Origin: Macrotis lagotis
Taxonomy: Eukaryota > Chordata > Mammalia > Peramelemorphia > Peramelidae
Length of the DNA stretch: 64,000 bases
Direction of reading: 5' to 3'
Assembly (NCBI RefSeq): GCF_037893015.1
Contig: NC_133662.1
Coordinates: 269,769,944-269,833,943 of the forward strand
The notes below the pieces were generated by a model. It did no database searches. It had not been told where the DNA came from and was given only the letters and a program-made list of their open reading frames with translations. Every line of letters begins with the position of its first letter. Position 1 is the first letter of the stretch. Position numbers and translations under genes: made by a program. Positions 21,131-33,000 of the stretch are shown here, one piece after another.

Positions 21131-22310
21131 ATATCAGATGGGAGATAAGTGGCTGGGGGGAAGAGATCTTATAAGTCACACTCCTGAGCCTAAGGAATGT
21201 GGTTTTGGCCATGCTTAAGACCAAAGAAGCAGAAATAACCTCTGACTTCAGGAACTTTCCACACTATGAGGCTAGAGTCACCTAGATTAATCTAGCCATG
21301 CTGGTCTCCAAAAGGCAGAACTCTGAGCAGTGGGAGATAGTTGTAAGAAGACAGATTTAGGTTCGATGTCAGCAAAAGCATTCCAATGAGTGAAAACTTA
21401 TGGTCAAGACTTGAATGATAGTGTGCTGACACTGCTAGTCATTTTCTTATCACATCAATCTGGTGGGTACTAACATTTTTGGGGAGGAAATGTTTCGATG
21501 TATGTTCAAGGTCCTTTTCAAAGAAAAAAAAAATCTATTTTTCATTCTTTCCCATCTCACTGAAACCCTTGGATTACGATTCTGCTGACAAAGCTCTATG
21601 CACTCCGTAGATTAAGTTCATGTAGGTTCAGCATCATTATTGCTAACCAAACTCAGACAAATAATTTCCCAAGGAATATTATAGTTCTCCCTTAAGAATG
21701 AAAGCCACCAAATGAAATTGGCTGTTGGTCCTCTCCCTGTCACATACATGCAGCATCCTTTGCAGGTTTCTGCCACCATGTTTAAATGGGCTTAAAGACT
21801 GGAGATATATTTTTTCTCTCATTGAGAACATTTCCAAACATCACATTTCTGGCTGCTTATTGTCTGCATTTGTCATATAATTCCATTGGCCTGGAGTTTT
21901 GTTTATCTTTTAAAATTCCTTCCTTCTACTACTTTTTTCTTTTCTTCTAAGTAGAACCCCCTTCCAGTTGGACCTGGAAGCTTCTTCCTTTCTACTTCCC
22001 CATGGATTTCAACCTTCACCTTAGTGATTCTGAAGAGCTTCTTCCCTGATGGGTTCTTTCTTCTGCTCTTCAGTTCCTTCCTAGCCTCTACTAGGGAGGC
22101 AAGAACCAGTGGTGTTCTCCAAGGTATTTCATTCAAAGGAAGAAAGAAAGAAGGAGGGAGAGAAAGGAAGAATAGAAAGAGGGAGATGGTGGATGTTACG
22201 CACTTAAGAACAAAATTCCTTTCTTTCATTTTCTTCCAATTCCAGGCTATGCTGTGAGGCTTTTGTAAGCAGTCAGAAGTAGATATTGTTCAAATAAATC
22301 CTCTCCTCTC
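21131..22310. other. Low-repeat stretch
   Basis: About 1.2 kb with no recognised element except a GAAA-rich patch at 22,138-22,185. Overlapping frames of 77 and 108 codons on opposite strands near 21,903-22,257 have no recognisable domain. Confidence 0.4.
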
Positions 22311-22317
22311 CTCTGCA

Positions 22318-22570
22318 TTGTTCCTCCCCTCTTTCCATTTCCCTGTGTCTTCTTACTACTTGTCATGCTGCTTTCCTAACCTCCTTAAATTATCTTCTAT
22401 CTACTGTGAGTATAGCTTGCGTAGGGTTAGTGATTTACATACTCTCTCCTATCAGGATGTGAATAATTTGAGGGAAGGCATTAAAGGCTTTTTTCATCTT
22501 TTTTTCTATTCCTAGAATTTAAGACAGTGGCTGGCACATAGTAAATGTTTAATTAACGTTTGTTGGTTGT
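22318..22570 (+). repeat. L2-type LINE 3' end
   Basis: Ends with CCTAGAATTTAAGACAGTGGCTGGCACATAGTAAATGTTTAATTAACGTTTGTTGG, the canonical L2 3' terminus. Upstream pyrimidine-rich text fits the 3' ORF2 region. Confidence 0.7.
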
Positions 22571-22639
22571 CTCTTGCCTCTGCAATAGCTTGCCATTTTC
22601 TAGGCATGCCTTCAGATGTGTCTTTAATTCTATATTAGT

Positions 22640-22990
22640 TCATAGCATCCTGGAATCCCAAAGTTGCAAAGTACATTAGAGAGCATCTAGTCCAGCCCAT
22701 AGCTACCCATGTATCCCCTTTACAATATCCCCAAGAAGTAACCAGCCAGCTCAACTTTTTCAGGAAGACTTCCCTCAAGGGTGAAACTACACCTTGCTGG
22801 GACAGTTATCATTTGGATGATGTCTTTGCTCTAAACCAAAGTCTCCTCTTGACAACCCCGACTCATTACTCCTGACTTTGCTCTCTGGGGTCAAGTGGAA
22901 CTAAGCTAATCTGCCTACCAACACTGAGAGACAGTTATCATGCCCCCCCACTCCTAAACCAAAGTCTTCTCCAAGTCGTTAAACTGGTCC
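22640..22990 (+). repeat. CR1/L3-like ancient repeat
   Basis: The phrase ATCCTGGAATCCCAAAGTTGCAAAGTACATTAGAGAGCATCTAGTCCAGCCC is a decayed form of a widespread amniote CR1-clade 3' region. Parallel phrases occur near 23,985, 25,880 and 45,600. Low-confidence clade call. Confidence 0.4.
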
Positions 22991-22999
22991 TTATATATA

Positions 23000-23915
23000 T
23001 AAGCCCCTCATCATCTTGTGGTGCATTTCTTCAACAAATAGGTATCAAGTTATTGTGATATAACTGTTCATTTCCCTTCTGCCTTTTCTTCTCCTTGAAG
23101 TCTTTATTTCACCACACTCTTTGTTCAGAGACTGTTGGGTTTGGGACTTCTGTACCAGCATCTTCCTCATCCTATGCCAAAACTCTTTGTAGTTCCTGCT
23201 ACACTGATTTTCACTGCTGTCCCCACTTTCTAAAGTTTCAAAGAGATCTTGGCAGGTCAGAACAATGAGATAAATCTTAAAATAGTAAATACAAGGGATA
23301 TAAATGTAATGAGTTATACTTAGATCCCAAAGTCAACTTCCAAGGTATAAATTGTGAGTGGCATGATAGATGGCATCTCAAAAAGGATCAGGGATGTTAG
23401 TGACCTAGAAGCTCAGTAGGAGCCACAGATGGGATGTGACAGCCAGAAATCTAATACCACTTCAGACTGAATTAAGAGCTTGTATTTTCCTGTAAGCTTT
23501 TACTTGCTTATTTGAAGAGGAAAAGAACACCAACAATAAGGGGGCTCAGGAAAGTCTTCCCACCAGCAATTAGCACCTAAGCTGACTCTTGAAGAAAGCC
23601 AAGGAATCTAAGAGGTAGAGGGGAGGAAGGAGTGTGTTGCATATGTGAGCACAGTCCGGACAAGAGTGTGAAGGCAGGTTATCCAATGCCAAGGTTGTTT
23701 TATCATTCAGTTAAGTTGGAATGTACACTGTATGAGGGGGAACAATTGGAAATAAGCTTAACAAGGAAGGAGCTGGGCACCACTTTTGTAAACTCTCTGC
23801 ACTGTAGAGTTTCCTCACCAAGAATGAATTTCCTAAACCAATCATGGATGTCATTAATGGATATAATGGAATTATTTGACAAATGCAGACAATGAACATC
23901 CAGAAATGTAATGTT
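23000..23915. other. Unassigned stretch
   Basis: No gene or named repeat. Around 23,560-23,680 the phrase CTGACTCTTGAAGAAAGCCAAGGAATCTAAGAGG, GGAAGGAGTGTGTTGCATATGTGAG is reminiscent of a dispersed mammalian repeat, unnamed here. An 87-codon plus frame at 23,632-23,895 matches nothing I recognise. Confidence 0.4.
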
Positions 23916-23918
23916 TGG

Positions 23919-23946
23919 AATGAAATGACACATGTGTCATTTCATT
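23919..23946. repeat. 28-bp perfect palindrome
   Basis: The left half AATGAAATGACACA is followed immediately by its exact reverse complement, with no spacer. The centre is ACATGT and the core TGACACATGTGTCA contains two outward TGACA half-sites. Symmetry stops at both ends. It lies in otherwise unassigned AT-rich DNA. Confidence 0.95.
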
Positions 23947-24024
23947 TAATAAAATAGTTTGATTGCTTTGCCTGAATTCAAAGAATCCCAAAATTTTCAA
24001 GTGGAAGAGACCTCAAGAGGGCTT

Positions 24025-24170
24025 CAGCAATCTATATGGAGTGCTGAACTTGGAGTCAGGGAGATCTGTGTTCAAATCCTACCACAAGTATTTCCTTCTT
24101 TTGTGACAGAAGACAGGTAACTTGACCTCCCTGTGCCTCAAGCCACTTCCAGATGATTTATTACTAAAGT
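24025..24170 (+). repeat. tRNA-derived CORE-SINE
   Basis: ATATGGAGTGCTGAACTTGGAGTCAGGGAGATCTGTGTTCAAATCC is a tRNA-type head with a box-B-like motif. GTAACTTGACCTCCCTGTGCCTCA follows, as in marsupial CORE-SINEs. Confidence 0.65.
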
Positions 24171-24639
24171 CAGAAGGGAATTTTCTTATGGGAGTTTCTC
24201 ATGCTAACCAGATCACAAATTATTCTTGAGTCTATATATCAAATTCCATTACGATAACCTCAGAGATTCAAGAAAAACATTTTGTAAACTTTAAAATGTT
24301 GAGTCAAGCTGAGTTGTCACTTTTATTGTTCATTTCTCCATGCAGCCAAATGATTTCTGAAGCCAAGCCAATGACCCACTTATCTAAAACAACCTTCCAT
24401 GAAAACAAAATCCATTACAACAAAAGAAACTGCCTTAGAAGTTGTAAGGGGATTTAGCCTAGACTTTCTTCCAGAGCTCATCTCGACTTGTGAACATAAC
24501 TCTAGATGCTGGGAATATTGCCCAGAAGAAAAAAAGGAGGTTTTCCAAATGAGGTTTCCAGTAAAGTCATGTTCTCTTGGTTTCATGTCCCATAATTTTG
24601 TAGTGTTTCACATTATTCAATCTCAGAAAATTAAGGGAT

Positions 24640-24785
24640 ATTTCATATGACCCTGACTCTAGCAACACTATAACCTAGAGCTAGTCATTTCCCATGTCTA
24701 GGTCTTAGCTTCGTTCTCTGTAAATTGAAGGGGATGGACTAAATGGATTTTCTGGTCTGTTTAAACTCTAAATCTATGAACCTAT
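24640..24785 (+). repeat. MIR-class SINE
   Basis: AGAGCTAGTCATTTCCCATGTCTAGGTCTTAGCTTCGTTCTCTGTAAATTGAAGGGGATGGACTAAATGG follows the MIR body. Confidence 0.65.
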
Positions 24786-24799
24786 TATCCTAAATTGAA

Positions 24800-25030
24800 T
24801 AAAACACAACTTTAAGTAAGGAAAACCTGAGTGCAAACCTAGTCTCAGTTTTTTTCTAGCTGTGTGATCAATGAGAAAGTTACTTGACCCTCTATTTGCC
24901 TCACTTACCTCATGTGTAAAATAAGCTAGAGAAGGAAATGGCAAACCACTCCAGTATCTCTACCAAGAAAATCCTATGTGAATTCAAAGAGAATAGGACA
25001 TGACTCAAACAACAAAATAACGACAGCAAA
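24800..25030 (+). repeat. SINE with BovB/RTE-like 3' tail (MAR-type)
   Basis: The MIR-like body GTGTAAAATAAGC is followed by GAGAAGGAAATGGCAAACCACTCCAGTATCTCTACCAAGAAAATCC. The tail GAGAATAGGACATGACTCAAACAAC resembles the 3' end of BovB/RTE LINEs (a phrase like GTCGGACACGACTGA). Similar copies lie at 48,953 and, inverted, at 41,887. Confidence 0.75.
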
Positions 25031-25172
25031 AGATGATGTGAAAAAAATCATCCAAATAACACTAATTATGTGGTTTCTAAAATTTTAGAGATAGTTAAAT
25101 AAATTCTCAGAATGCTGATGGACAACAAAAAGAAAGGATAATAATGATACTTGGATGGCAATATGATATGGT

Positions 25173-25194
25173 AGAGAGAGAGAGAGAGAGAGAG
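25173..25194. repeat. (GA)n microsatellite
   Basis: A run of about eleven perfect AG units. Confidence 0.95.
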
Positions 25195-25339
25195 CTGCCT
25201 CAGAGGCAGGAAGACCCAGTGCAGTCTTACTTATACAGAATCATTTCACTCCTCAATGCCCCCAGGCAGTTCTCTAAGTGCAAAAAAAAAGATGCCAACC
25301 TGATTTTCAGAGGGCATGTCCTCACCCTCCATTGATGAA

Positions 25340-25342
<3 letters not shown>

Positions 25343-25388
<46 letters not shown>
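25343..25388. repeat. (AT)n microsatellite
   Basis: About 22 perfect AT units, followed by ATACATACATATAC and a further AT/ATAC-rich stretch to about 25,480. It is self-complementary and likely polymorphic. Confidence 0.95.
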
Positions 25389-25391
<3 letters not shown>

Positions 25392-25489
25392 CATATACAA
25401 ATATGCATCATATATACATATACGTTCATCTATCATTCAGGGTATATTTATACATAAAATCATATATATTTATAAAAACATTAAATTAC

Positions 25490-25985
25490 TAAGTGGGTCA
25501 GTTTCTTCACATTGAAATGCCCTATTTAGGTATCTCATACTTAATTTTCAGCTGCTTCCAGCTTGCAGTTAGGAAAATCCTAAATCTTCCTGAAGTTGTT
25601 GCTGCACAAAAATTAGGATCAGCAACAGAATCATCTGGTACACAGAGCTACTAAGTATGTCACATTTCATTGTTTTTCACTCACCGTAATTTGTTTTTCT
25701 GCCTGTAATGCACTAGCTGAAGAAGAGCCATAGGGTCCAGAGAGAAGAAAAAAATGAAGTTCTGAATTGCTTTGTTTCCTACCTTTAAAATCCAATGTTG
25801 ACCACAAAGTTTCCATTTTTCTATCACAAGAAATTGGTTCCTTTGATTCAGATAAGTGACTAAATGCTTTGTATGCATTCATAACCCAAAATTTGCAGGT
25901 GGAAGAGACTTCAAGAGATCTTCAACATAAAAGGAATCCTAATTTTAACACACCGGGCAGGAGGTCTTCTAGCCAGTGCTTGAAA
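25490..25985. other. Unassigned stretch with CR1/L3-like end
   Basis: No gene. From about 25,880 the phrase AACCCAAAATTTGCAGGTGGAAGAGACTTCAAGAGATC matches one at 23,985-24,020 and is probably a CR1-clade LINE remnant. Confidence 0.4.
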
Positions 25986-26719
25986 ATTCTATCATCACTT
26001 CTGGGAGTCAAGATGGCAGAATAATCGAGTAAATCACTGTTTCTCTCCCATAGTCATCGCCAAAGAACTATAAAATAGCCCTCCAGAACAAACCTTCACA
26101 TAGTAGAACCAGAAAAGAGATGGAGTGAATCAATCTTTCAGTCCAAGAAACTTGGAAGATTGGCAAAAAAAGGTTTATCTCTCTTGGGTAAAAGGGACTA
26201 CAATCCAGGACAGGAAGCATCCCAGCAAGCCAACAACAAGCCCCACCTCAGTAAATCAGTGGGAGAGCCTGAGCCCCAGTACAGTGAAGCAGGTAAATAT
26301 CAACATCAGTACCCCCCAACATGCCTTGGTATGATCAGGCAAATTCCATCTCTGTGAATCTCCAGTGCTTTAGAATAGCCTTGGGTAAATAGGGAGATTC
26401 CAGAGGCCAGACCATCAAGTGCTTCAGTTAGCTATGGAGAAATACAGAAATACTGTATTTCTGACCACTGACCATTAGCACATGCCAGGCATCAGCACCA
26501 GGTAAGCTGTCAAGACCCCTATGACCTCCAGCAATTCCAACCATTCTTCACCCCACTCCTTCAACACAGTTACAGGTCTGACGGTCCCCTGGGCAGCACC
26601 AGGGCATCACTAGGTAAACAGGAAGAGTTTATAACCCCTGGCACAAGAAGCCTGAATCAGTTTCCATTCCACCTTAAGAGAAGACCTCAAATTTAAAAGA
26701 AAGGAAAAGATCAAAAAAT

Positions 26720-27720
26720 GAGCAAAAAACAAAACAGCGAACAAAAAAAGAATCTGACCATAGAAAATTATTTGGGAAGATCATGACACAAACTCAAAAG
26801 AGGATTATAGTATTAAAACACCTATGGACAAAACCCAAAAGAAAGACAGGAAGTGATCTGAAGCCCAGAAAGAACTCATGGATGATCTCAAAAGAGAGAC
26901 TAAAAATCATATGAGAGAGGTAGAAAAACTGGGAAAAGAAATGAGAGTGATACAAGAAAATTATGAGTGAAAGAGTCAAAAACTTGAAAAAAAGAAAACA
27001 ATTACTAGAAAGTAGAACTGGTCAAATGGAAAAGAAAATACAAAAATCCACTGAAGAAATTACCTCCTTAAAAATATAATTGGTCAAATGAGAGAATACA
27101 AAAGTTGAGGAACATTAACTCCTTGAAAGTTAGAATGGAGCAAGGGAAAGCTAATTACACTATGAGACATCAAGAATTAGTCAAAAATGTTTAAAAGAAT
27201 GAAAATATAGAAGAAAATGCAAAATATCTCATTGGAAAAATAGGATCCACCAGCAACAATGAGAAAATCACTGGACTTCCTGAAAGTCATAATCAAAAGG
27301 AGAACCTGAACAACATCTTTCAAGAATTATTAAGGAAAAATTACGTTGACATCCTGGTTTCCCAAGGCAAATAGGCAATAAAAGAACCTCCCAATCACCT
27401 CAGGGAAGAGATTTCAAAATAAAACTCTAATTACAGAACTATCAGGTAAAGGAAAAAGTATTGTGAGCAGCCAGAAAGAAACAATACAAATATTGTGGAG
27501 CCACAAATTAGAATTCCACAAGACTTAGCAGCTGAAATAATAAAGGATTAGAGATCATAGAACATAACATTTGAGAAGGCAAAGAAGCTAGGACTGACAA
27601 CCAAAAGTCACTATTCTGCAAAATTAAGCATAATACTTCAAGGGGAAAATGGTCATTCAGTGAAAAACAAGGATTTCAAGCTTTCACAAGAAGACCAGAA
27701 TTGAACAAAAAATTTCATCT
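26720..27720 (+). pseudogene. Decayed L1 ORF1 (old element)
   Basis: L1 ORF1p is the RNA-binding chaperone of the retrotransposition complex. Here the first half is lysine/glutamate-rich coiled-coil text with stops. The second half keeps readable C-terminal-domain phrases: a ..YQVKEKVL.AARKK-like stretch at about 27,440-27,485, then a GATIRIPQDLAA-like stretch near 27,500-27,535, and a KLSIILQGENGHS-like stretch near 27,620-27,660. Frames shift several times, so no protein can be made. Confidence 0.75.
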
Positions 27721-28289
27721 CAAATATCAAGTCCAAGAAAAGTCTAAAAAAAAGGGGGGGGAAAGGAAAAGACAACATAAGAGATTCAATGGAACTGAAC
27801 TGTTTATATCCTTACATGGAAAGATGATACTTATAATTCTTAATAATTGTACTACTAAGTACAGCTTAAAGGAATATAACTAGGTAGTATTGTATGAATA
27901 TAAGGTGATTTTGAAGCAATGATTTAAAAATAATTAAAGGATGAGAAAGAGGACTACACTGTATGAAGAAGGAATAGAGAGGCAGAACGGGATAAATTAT
28001 TTCACATGAAGAGGCATGAAAAAGTTAATACAGAGAAGGGAAAGATGGGAGGGTGGGTACTGGGCATCCTTCTTCTTGAACCTAATTCACCAGTGTTGGC
28101 TCAAAGATGGAATAATATACCCCCCCAAAAAAATAGGAGTAGAAAAGATTAAGTGTATGTTGAGGGAAAGGAAGGATAGAGGGCTGACAGAAGAGAGAAC
28201 AGCCTGGGGGAGGCAGACACAAGTAAAACACTATTGAAGAATGAAAGCATGAAAGGAGAGAGGACAAACAAGAGGAAAAATAGATGAAG

Positions 28290-28566
28290 GAAAATATACA
28301 GCTAGTAATCATAACTGTGAATGTAAATGTGATGAACTTTCCCATAAAATAGAGTAGGGTACCAGAGTGGCTCAAAAAACTCAGAATTCTAAATTATGTT
28401 CTTTACAAGAAATACATTTGAAGTGGAAAGAACACACAGAGTAAAGGTAAAAGAATGGGGCAGTATTTATTATGCTTGAAGTAAAAAAAAAAAAAAAGAC
28501 CTGTGGCAGTAATCCTTATCTTAACAAAGCAAAGGCAAAAATAGATGTTACCAAAAGAGATAAGGA
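28290..28566 (+). pseudogene. Decayed L1 ORF2 endonuclease start (old element)
   Basis: The phrase CTAGTAATCATAACTGTGAATGTAAATG at 28,303 encodes the L1 APE-type endonuclease opening (LVIITVNVN, N being the metal-binding-region Asn). ATGTTCTTTACAAGAAATACATTTGAAG encodes the LQEIHLK segment with the catalytic-site Glu. The frame is broken in between and is then split by the younger L1. Confidence 0.75.
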
Positions 28567-28578
28567 TGGGGACTTCTG

Positions 28579-28593
28579 ACCAAGATGGCGGAG
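28579..28593 (+). promoter_or_regulatory. YY1-like site at L1 5' end
   Basis: CCAAGATGGCGGAG at the start of the 5' UTR matches the YY1 core CAAGATGGCGG, which sits at the same place in other mammalian L1s and helps position transcription starts. The older element has a weakened version, TCAAGATGGCAGA, at 26,008. Binding is inferred from the motif alone. Confidence 0.6.
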
Positions 28594-29389
28594 AGAAGAC
28601 AGGCACTATGCTAAGGTCTTCTGGATTTCCCTCATATATAATATGAAATAAACCTCTTAATAGAAATCCAATCAACAAAACCCAGAAAGAGAAGTTAGGA
28701 GAAGAACATCTACCTCAAGGTTTGCCTTCAAAGATCATGGGTGAGCCAGGAACAGAGAGCAGACAGCCAGCCAGGAGGGGGTGAGAACCATAGTAGCCTA
28801 GGATCAGTCACATAGGCTTTGACTATGGGAGCTGTGTTCTGCGGTGTTCCAGAGTGACTGGAGGGTGAGTTCTGGTGCAGAGAGTTGCAGAGTGCAACTG
28901 GACATCAATCTGCTGGGCTCCTCTGGTCTGGAGGACCAGGACTCCATACTTCATTTTGACAGAGTCCTCTTCCCAGGACAAACACAGTAATAGCTTCCCC
29001 ACTCCCCACCCCCTAGGCTCAGGTATGGGCAGCAGAGCTCCCTCAACTGAATAGGCAAATTAGCATTCTTGCCCCAGGGCCCAGCCTACATTGTTCAAGT
29101 GTAACAGTATCCAACAGTGCCACCCACCCCCTCCAGGCCTAGGGGGAGGGCCTCAAATCAAGGTCACAGACACTCCAGAGAAAGCAACCAGGGAGTTGCC
29201 CACTTGGAGTTACCAAACCCAGTGATCAAAACCTCTAGGGATCTCAACACCAAAACCTCTGTGAACCAGTCCTTCCCCCAACCCAAAAATCTTAGGAAAA
29301 TGAAGAAAGGCCAGCAGAAGGGGAGTACATAGAAAACTACCTAGAAGGTAAAGACCCCAACTCAGAGAGATCTAGAACTTCTGAGGAGA

Positions 29390-29860
29390 ATATGATTTGG
29401 TCTCCAACCCAGAAAGACTTCCTCAAAGAAATAAGGAAGGAGTTTAAAAATCAATTGGAAATTTTTTGGGGGAAAAACCCAAGAGAAAATTAATGCCTTG
29501 CAACAAGAAAACAAATCCTTGGAAAATACAATTGGACAAATGCAAAAAGTAAATAATCAAAACCTCAGTTGGTTAAATGGAAAACTTCAGAAATAGAATT
29601 GACCTATTGGAAAAGGAGTTGCAAAAGGTAAATGAAGAAAATTCTTCTCTACAAAAAAAAAATGGAGCCTGTGGAAACCAATGACTTCATGAGACAACAA
29701 GAATCTGTTAAACAAAACGAAAAAATTTAAAAAAAACAAAGAAAATGTTAAATACCTCATCGGCAAAACCCACTGACCTCGAGAATAGATTGAGGAGAGA
29801 CAACTTAAGAATCACTGGGCTCTCTGATGACCAGAGCTAAAGAGAAAATTTGGACTTCAA
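29390..29860 (+). pseudogene. Truncated L1 ORF1 (younger element)
   Basis: A coiled-coil-type segment, rich in Lys, Gln, Asn and Glu (29,430-29,760), is followed by LRRDNLRITGLSDD at about 29,784. That marks the transition to the RRM domain of ORF1p. The rest of the RRM and the C-terminal domain are missing. By about 29,990 the sequence is already at the ORF1-ORF2 junction, so roughly 0.5 kb or more is deleted. Several stops are also present. Confidence 0.7.
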
Positions 29861-30019
29861 ACAGGAGACACATGAGACACATGAAGAGGTTTAAAAACAG
29901 GGTAAAGGAAAAAACTGCTATCCAATAAGATGAAACTGGCTCTATCCCCACCTGGAAGAAAGACTCTCATAAATCTCAAGAAGGGGGAAAAATACAAGCA
30001 AAGGGAAGATAGCATGGAG

Positions 30020-33000
30020 CGCAATAAAGAATTAGTAATCATAACTTTGAATGTGAATGGGTTGAACTCTCCCTTAAATATAAGCAAATAGCAGAGTGGA
30101 TTAAAAAACAGAATCCTAAAATATACTGCTTACAAGAAATTCATCTGAAGCAGAGAGATACATACAGAGTAAAGGTAAAAGTTGGATCAAAATATATTTT
30201 GCTTCAGCTGATGTGAAAAAAAGCAGGGGTAGCAATCCTTATCTCAGACAAAGCAGCTGCAAAAATAGATCTCATTGGGGTGGCTAAGTGGCACAGTGGA
30301 CAGAGCACCAGCCCTGTAGTCAGGAGTACCTGAGTTCAAATCCAGCCTCAGACACTTAATAATTACCTAGCTGTGTGGCCTTGGGCAAGCCACTTAACCC
30401 CATTGCCTTGCAAAAACCTAAAAAAAATCTCATTAAAAAAGATAAGGAAGGAAACTATATCCTCTAAAATGTGCCATAGACAATGAAGCAAATTCAATAA
30501 TAAATATGTACATACCAAGTGGCATAGCATCCAAATTCTTAGAGAAGAAGTTGAATGAGTTATAGGAAGACATGGACATCAGAACTCTACTGATGGGAGA
30601 ACTCAACCTCCTGCTCTAATATTTAGACAAATCTAACCATAAAATAAGCAAGAAAGTTAAGGAGGTAAATAGATCGTTAGTAAATCTAGGCATGATAGAC
30701 ATTTGGAGAAAATTTAATGGGGATAGAAAGGAAAATGCTTTTTTTCTGTAGTACATGGCACTTACAGAAAAACTGACCATGTCCTAGGGCATAAACACCT
30801 AATAATCAAATGTAGAAAGGCAGAAAGAGTGAATACATCCTACTCAGATCATAATGCTATAAAAATCATATGCAATAATGGAGAGATAGACCTAAAACTA
30901 ATTGGAAACTAAATAACCTCATTTTAAATGGATCAAGCAACAAATTATAGAAAGAATTAATGATTTCATCCTAGATAATGACAATAATGAAACAGTATAC
31001 CAAAACTAATGGGACACAGCCAAGGCAGTTGTCAGGAAATATATTTGATCTTTAAATTCATATATGAATAAATTAGAGAAAGTAGAAATCAATGAACTAA
31101 ATATGCAATTAAAAAATTAGAAAAAGAACAAATTAAAAACCTCCAATTAAATACCAAATTAGAAATTCTAAAAATTGAAGGAGAAATTAATAAAAATTAA
31201 AAACAAGAAAATTATTGAACTAATAAATAGAATCAAGATTTGGCTTTATGAAAAAAACAATAAAACTGATAAACCTCTGTTTAATTTGATTTTAAAAAAG
31301 AAAGAAGAAAATCAAATTGCTAGTATCATAAATGAAAAAGGTGAACTCACCACCAATGAGGAGGAAATTAAAGTAATTATTTGGAATTATTTTGCCCAAC
31401 TGTATTCCAATAAATTTGATAATCTAATTGAGATGGATGAATATTTACAAAAATATAAGTTGCCCAGGTTAAATGAAGAGGAAATTAAATATCTAAATAG
31501 CCCTATCTCAGAAAAAGAAATTCAACAATCCATTTTTGAACTCCCTAAGAAAAATTATCTCCAGGGCCAAATGGATTCACAAGTAAATTTTATCAAATAT
31601 TTAAGGAACAATTGGTTCCAATTCTATATAAACTCTTGGGAAAAATAAGTGAAGACGGAACTCTGCCTGACTCTTTCTATGACAACAATATGATGCTGAT
31701 ATCTAAACCAGGAACAGTCAAAAGAGAAAAAGAAAATTATAGACCTATCTCCCAGATGAATGTAGATGCAAAAATCTTAAATAAAATCTTAGCAAAATGA
31801 TTACAAATTATCACTAGGATAATACACTATGACCAAGTAGGATTTATCCCAGGAATGCAGGGTTGGTTCAATATTAGGAACACTGTTAGTATAAATAATT
31901 ATATCAATAACAAACCTATCAGAAATCAAATGATTATATCAATACATGCTGAAAAAGCTTTTGACAAAATACAGCACCCATTCTTACTAAAAACACTAGA
32001 GAGTGTAGGAATAAATGGATTGTTCCTTAGAATAATAAGCAGTAGCTATCTGAAACCATCAACAAGCATTATATGCAATGGGGATAAGCTAGAGGCATTC
32101 CCAGGAAGATCAGGGGTGAAACAAAGATGCCCATTATCACCACTACTATTAAAATTGTATTAGCAATGTTAACTTTTGCAATAAAAAAAACCAAATTGAA
32201 GGAATTAGAATTGGGAAGGAAGAGACAAAACTCTCACTCTTTGCAGATGACATGATAGTCTATGTAGAGAATCCCAATAAATCATCCAAAAAACTACTAG
32301 AAACAATTAGCAACTTTAGAAAAGTAACATGATATAAAATAAACCCTCATAAATCCTCAACATTTCTACATGTGACTAACAAGATACAGAAGAAAGCACT
32401 AGAAAGAGAAATCCCATTCAAAGTAACTTCAGACAAAATAAAATACTTGGGAATCTACCTGCCAAGGAAGACTCAAAAACTTTTTGAAAACAATTACAAA
32501 ACACTTCTCACACAAATAAAATCACATTTAAATAACCAGGCAAATATCAACTGCTCAAGGATAGGCTGAGATAAAATAATAAAATTACAAGTCTACCTAA
32601 ATTAAACTATTTATTTCATGCCCTACCAATCAAATTCCAAAACCTTACATTAATGAGTTAGAAAAAATGTAAGTCCATTCATATGGAGAAATAAAAAGTC
32701 TAGAATTTCCAATGATTTAATGAAAAAAATTGCAAAAGAAGGGGGCTTAGCCCTACCATATCTAAAATTATATTATAAAGTATCAGTCATCAAAACTGTC
32801 TGGTATTGGCTAAGAAATAGATTGGTGGACCAGTGGAATAGACTAGGTGCAATAGCAGGAAATGATTATAGTGATTTTCTGTTTGATAAACCCAAGGAGT
32901 CCAGCTATTGGGATAAAAAAATCTCTCTTCAATAAAAATGTTAGGAAAATTGGAAGTTAGTATGGCAGAAATGTGAATTAGAGCAACACCTCACACCCAA

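Larger units (their letters stand above)
25998..28567 (+). mobile_element. Old LINE-1, 5' part, split by a younger L1
   Basis: The element begins at about 25,998 with CTTCTGGGAGTCAAGATGGCAG, a degenerate form of the L1 start seen at 28,570. A 5' UTR of about 0.7 kb is followed by a decayed ORF1 and the first part of the ORF2 endonuclease. At 28,567 it is interrupted by a second L1 in the same orientation. It resumes at 34,311 within the endonuclease region (GACAATGAAGTAGTGTCATTACTAAACATA). Many stops and frameshifts show it is the older of the two. Confidence 0.85.
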
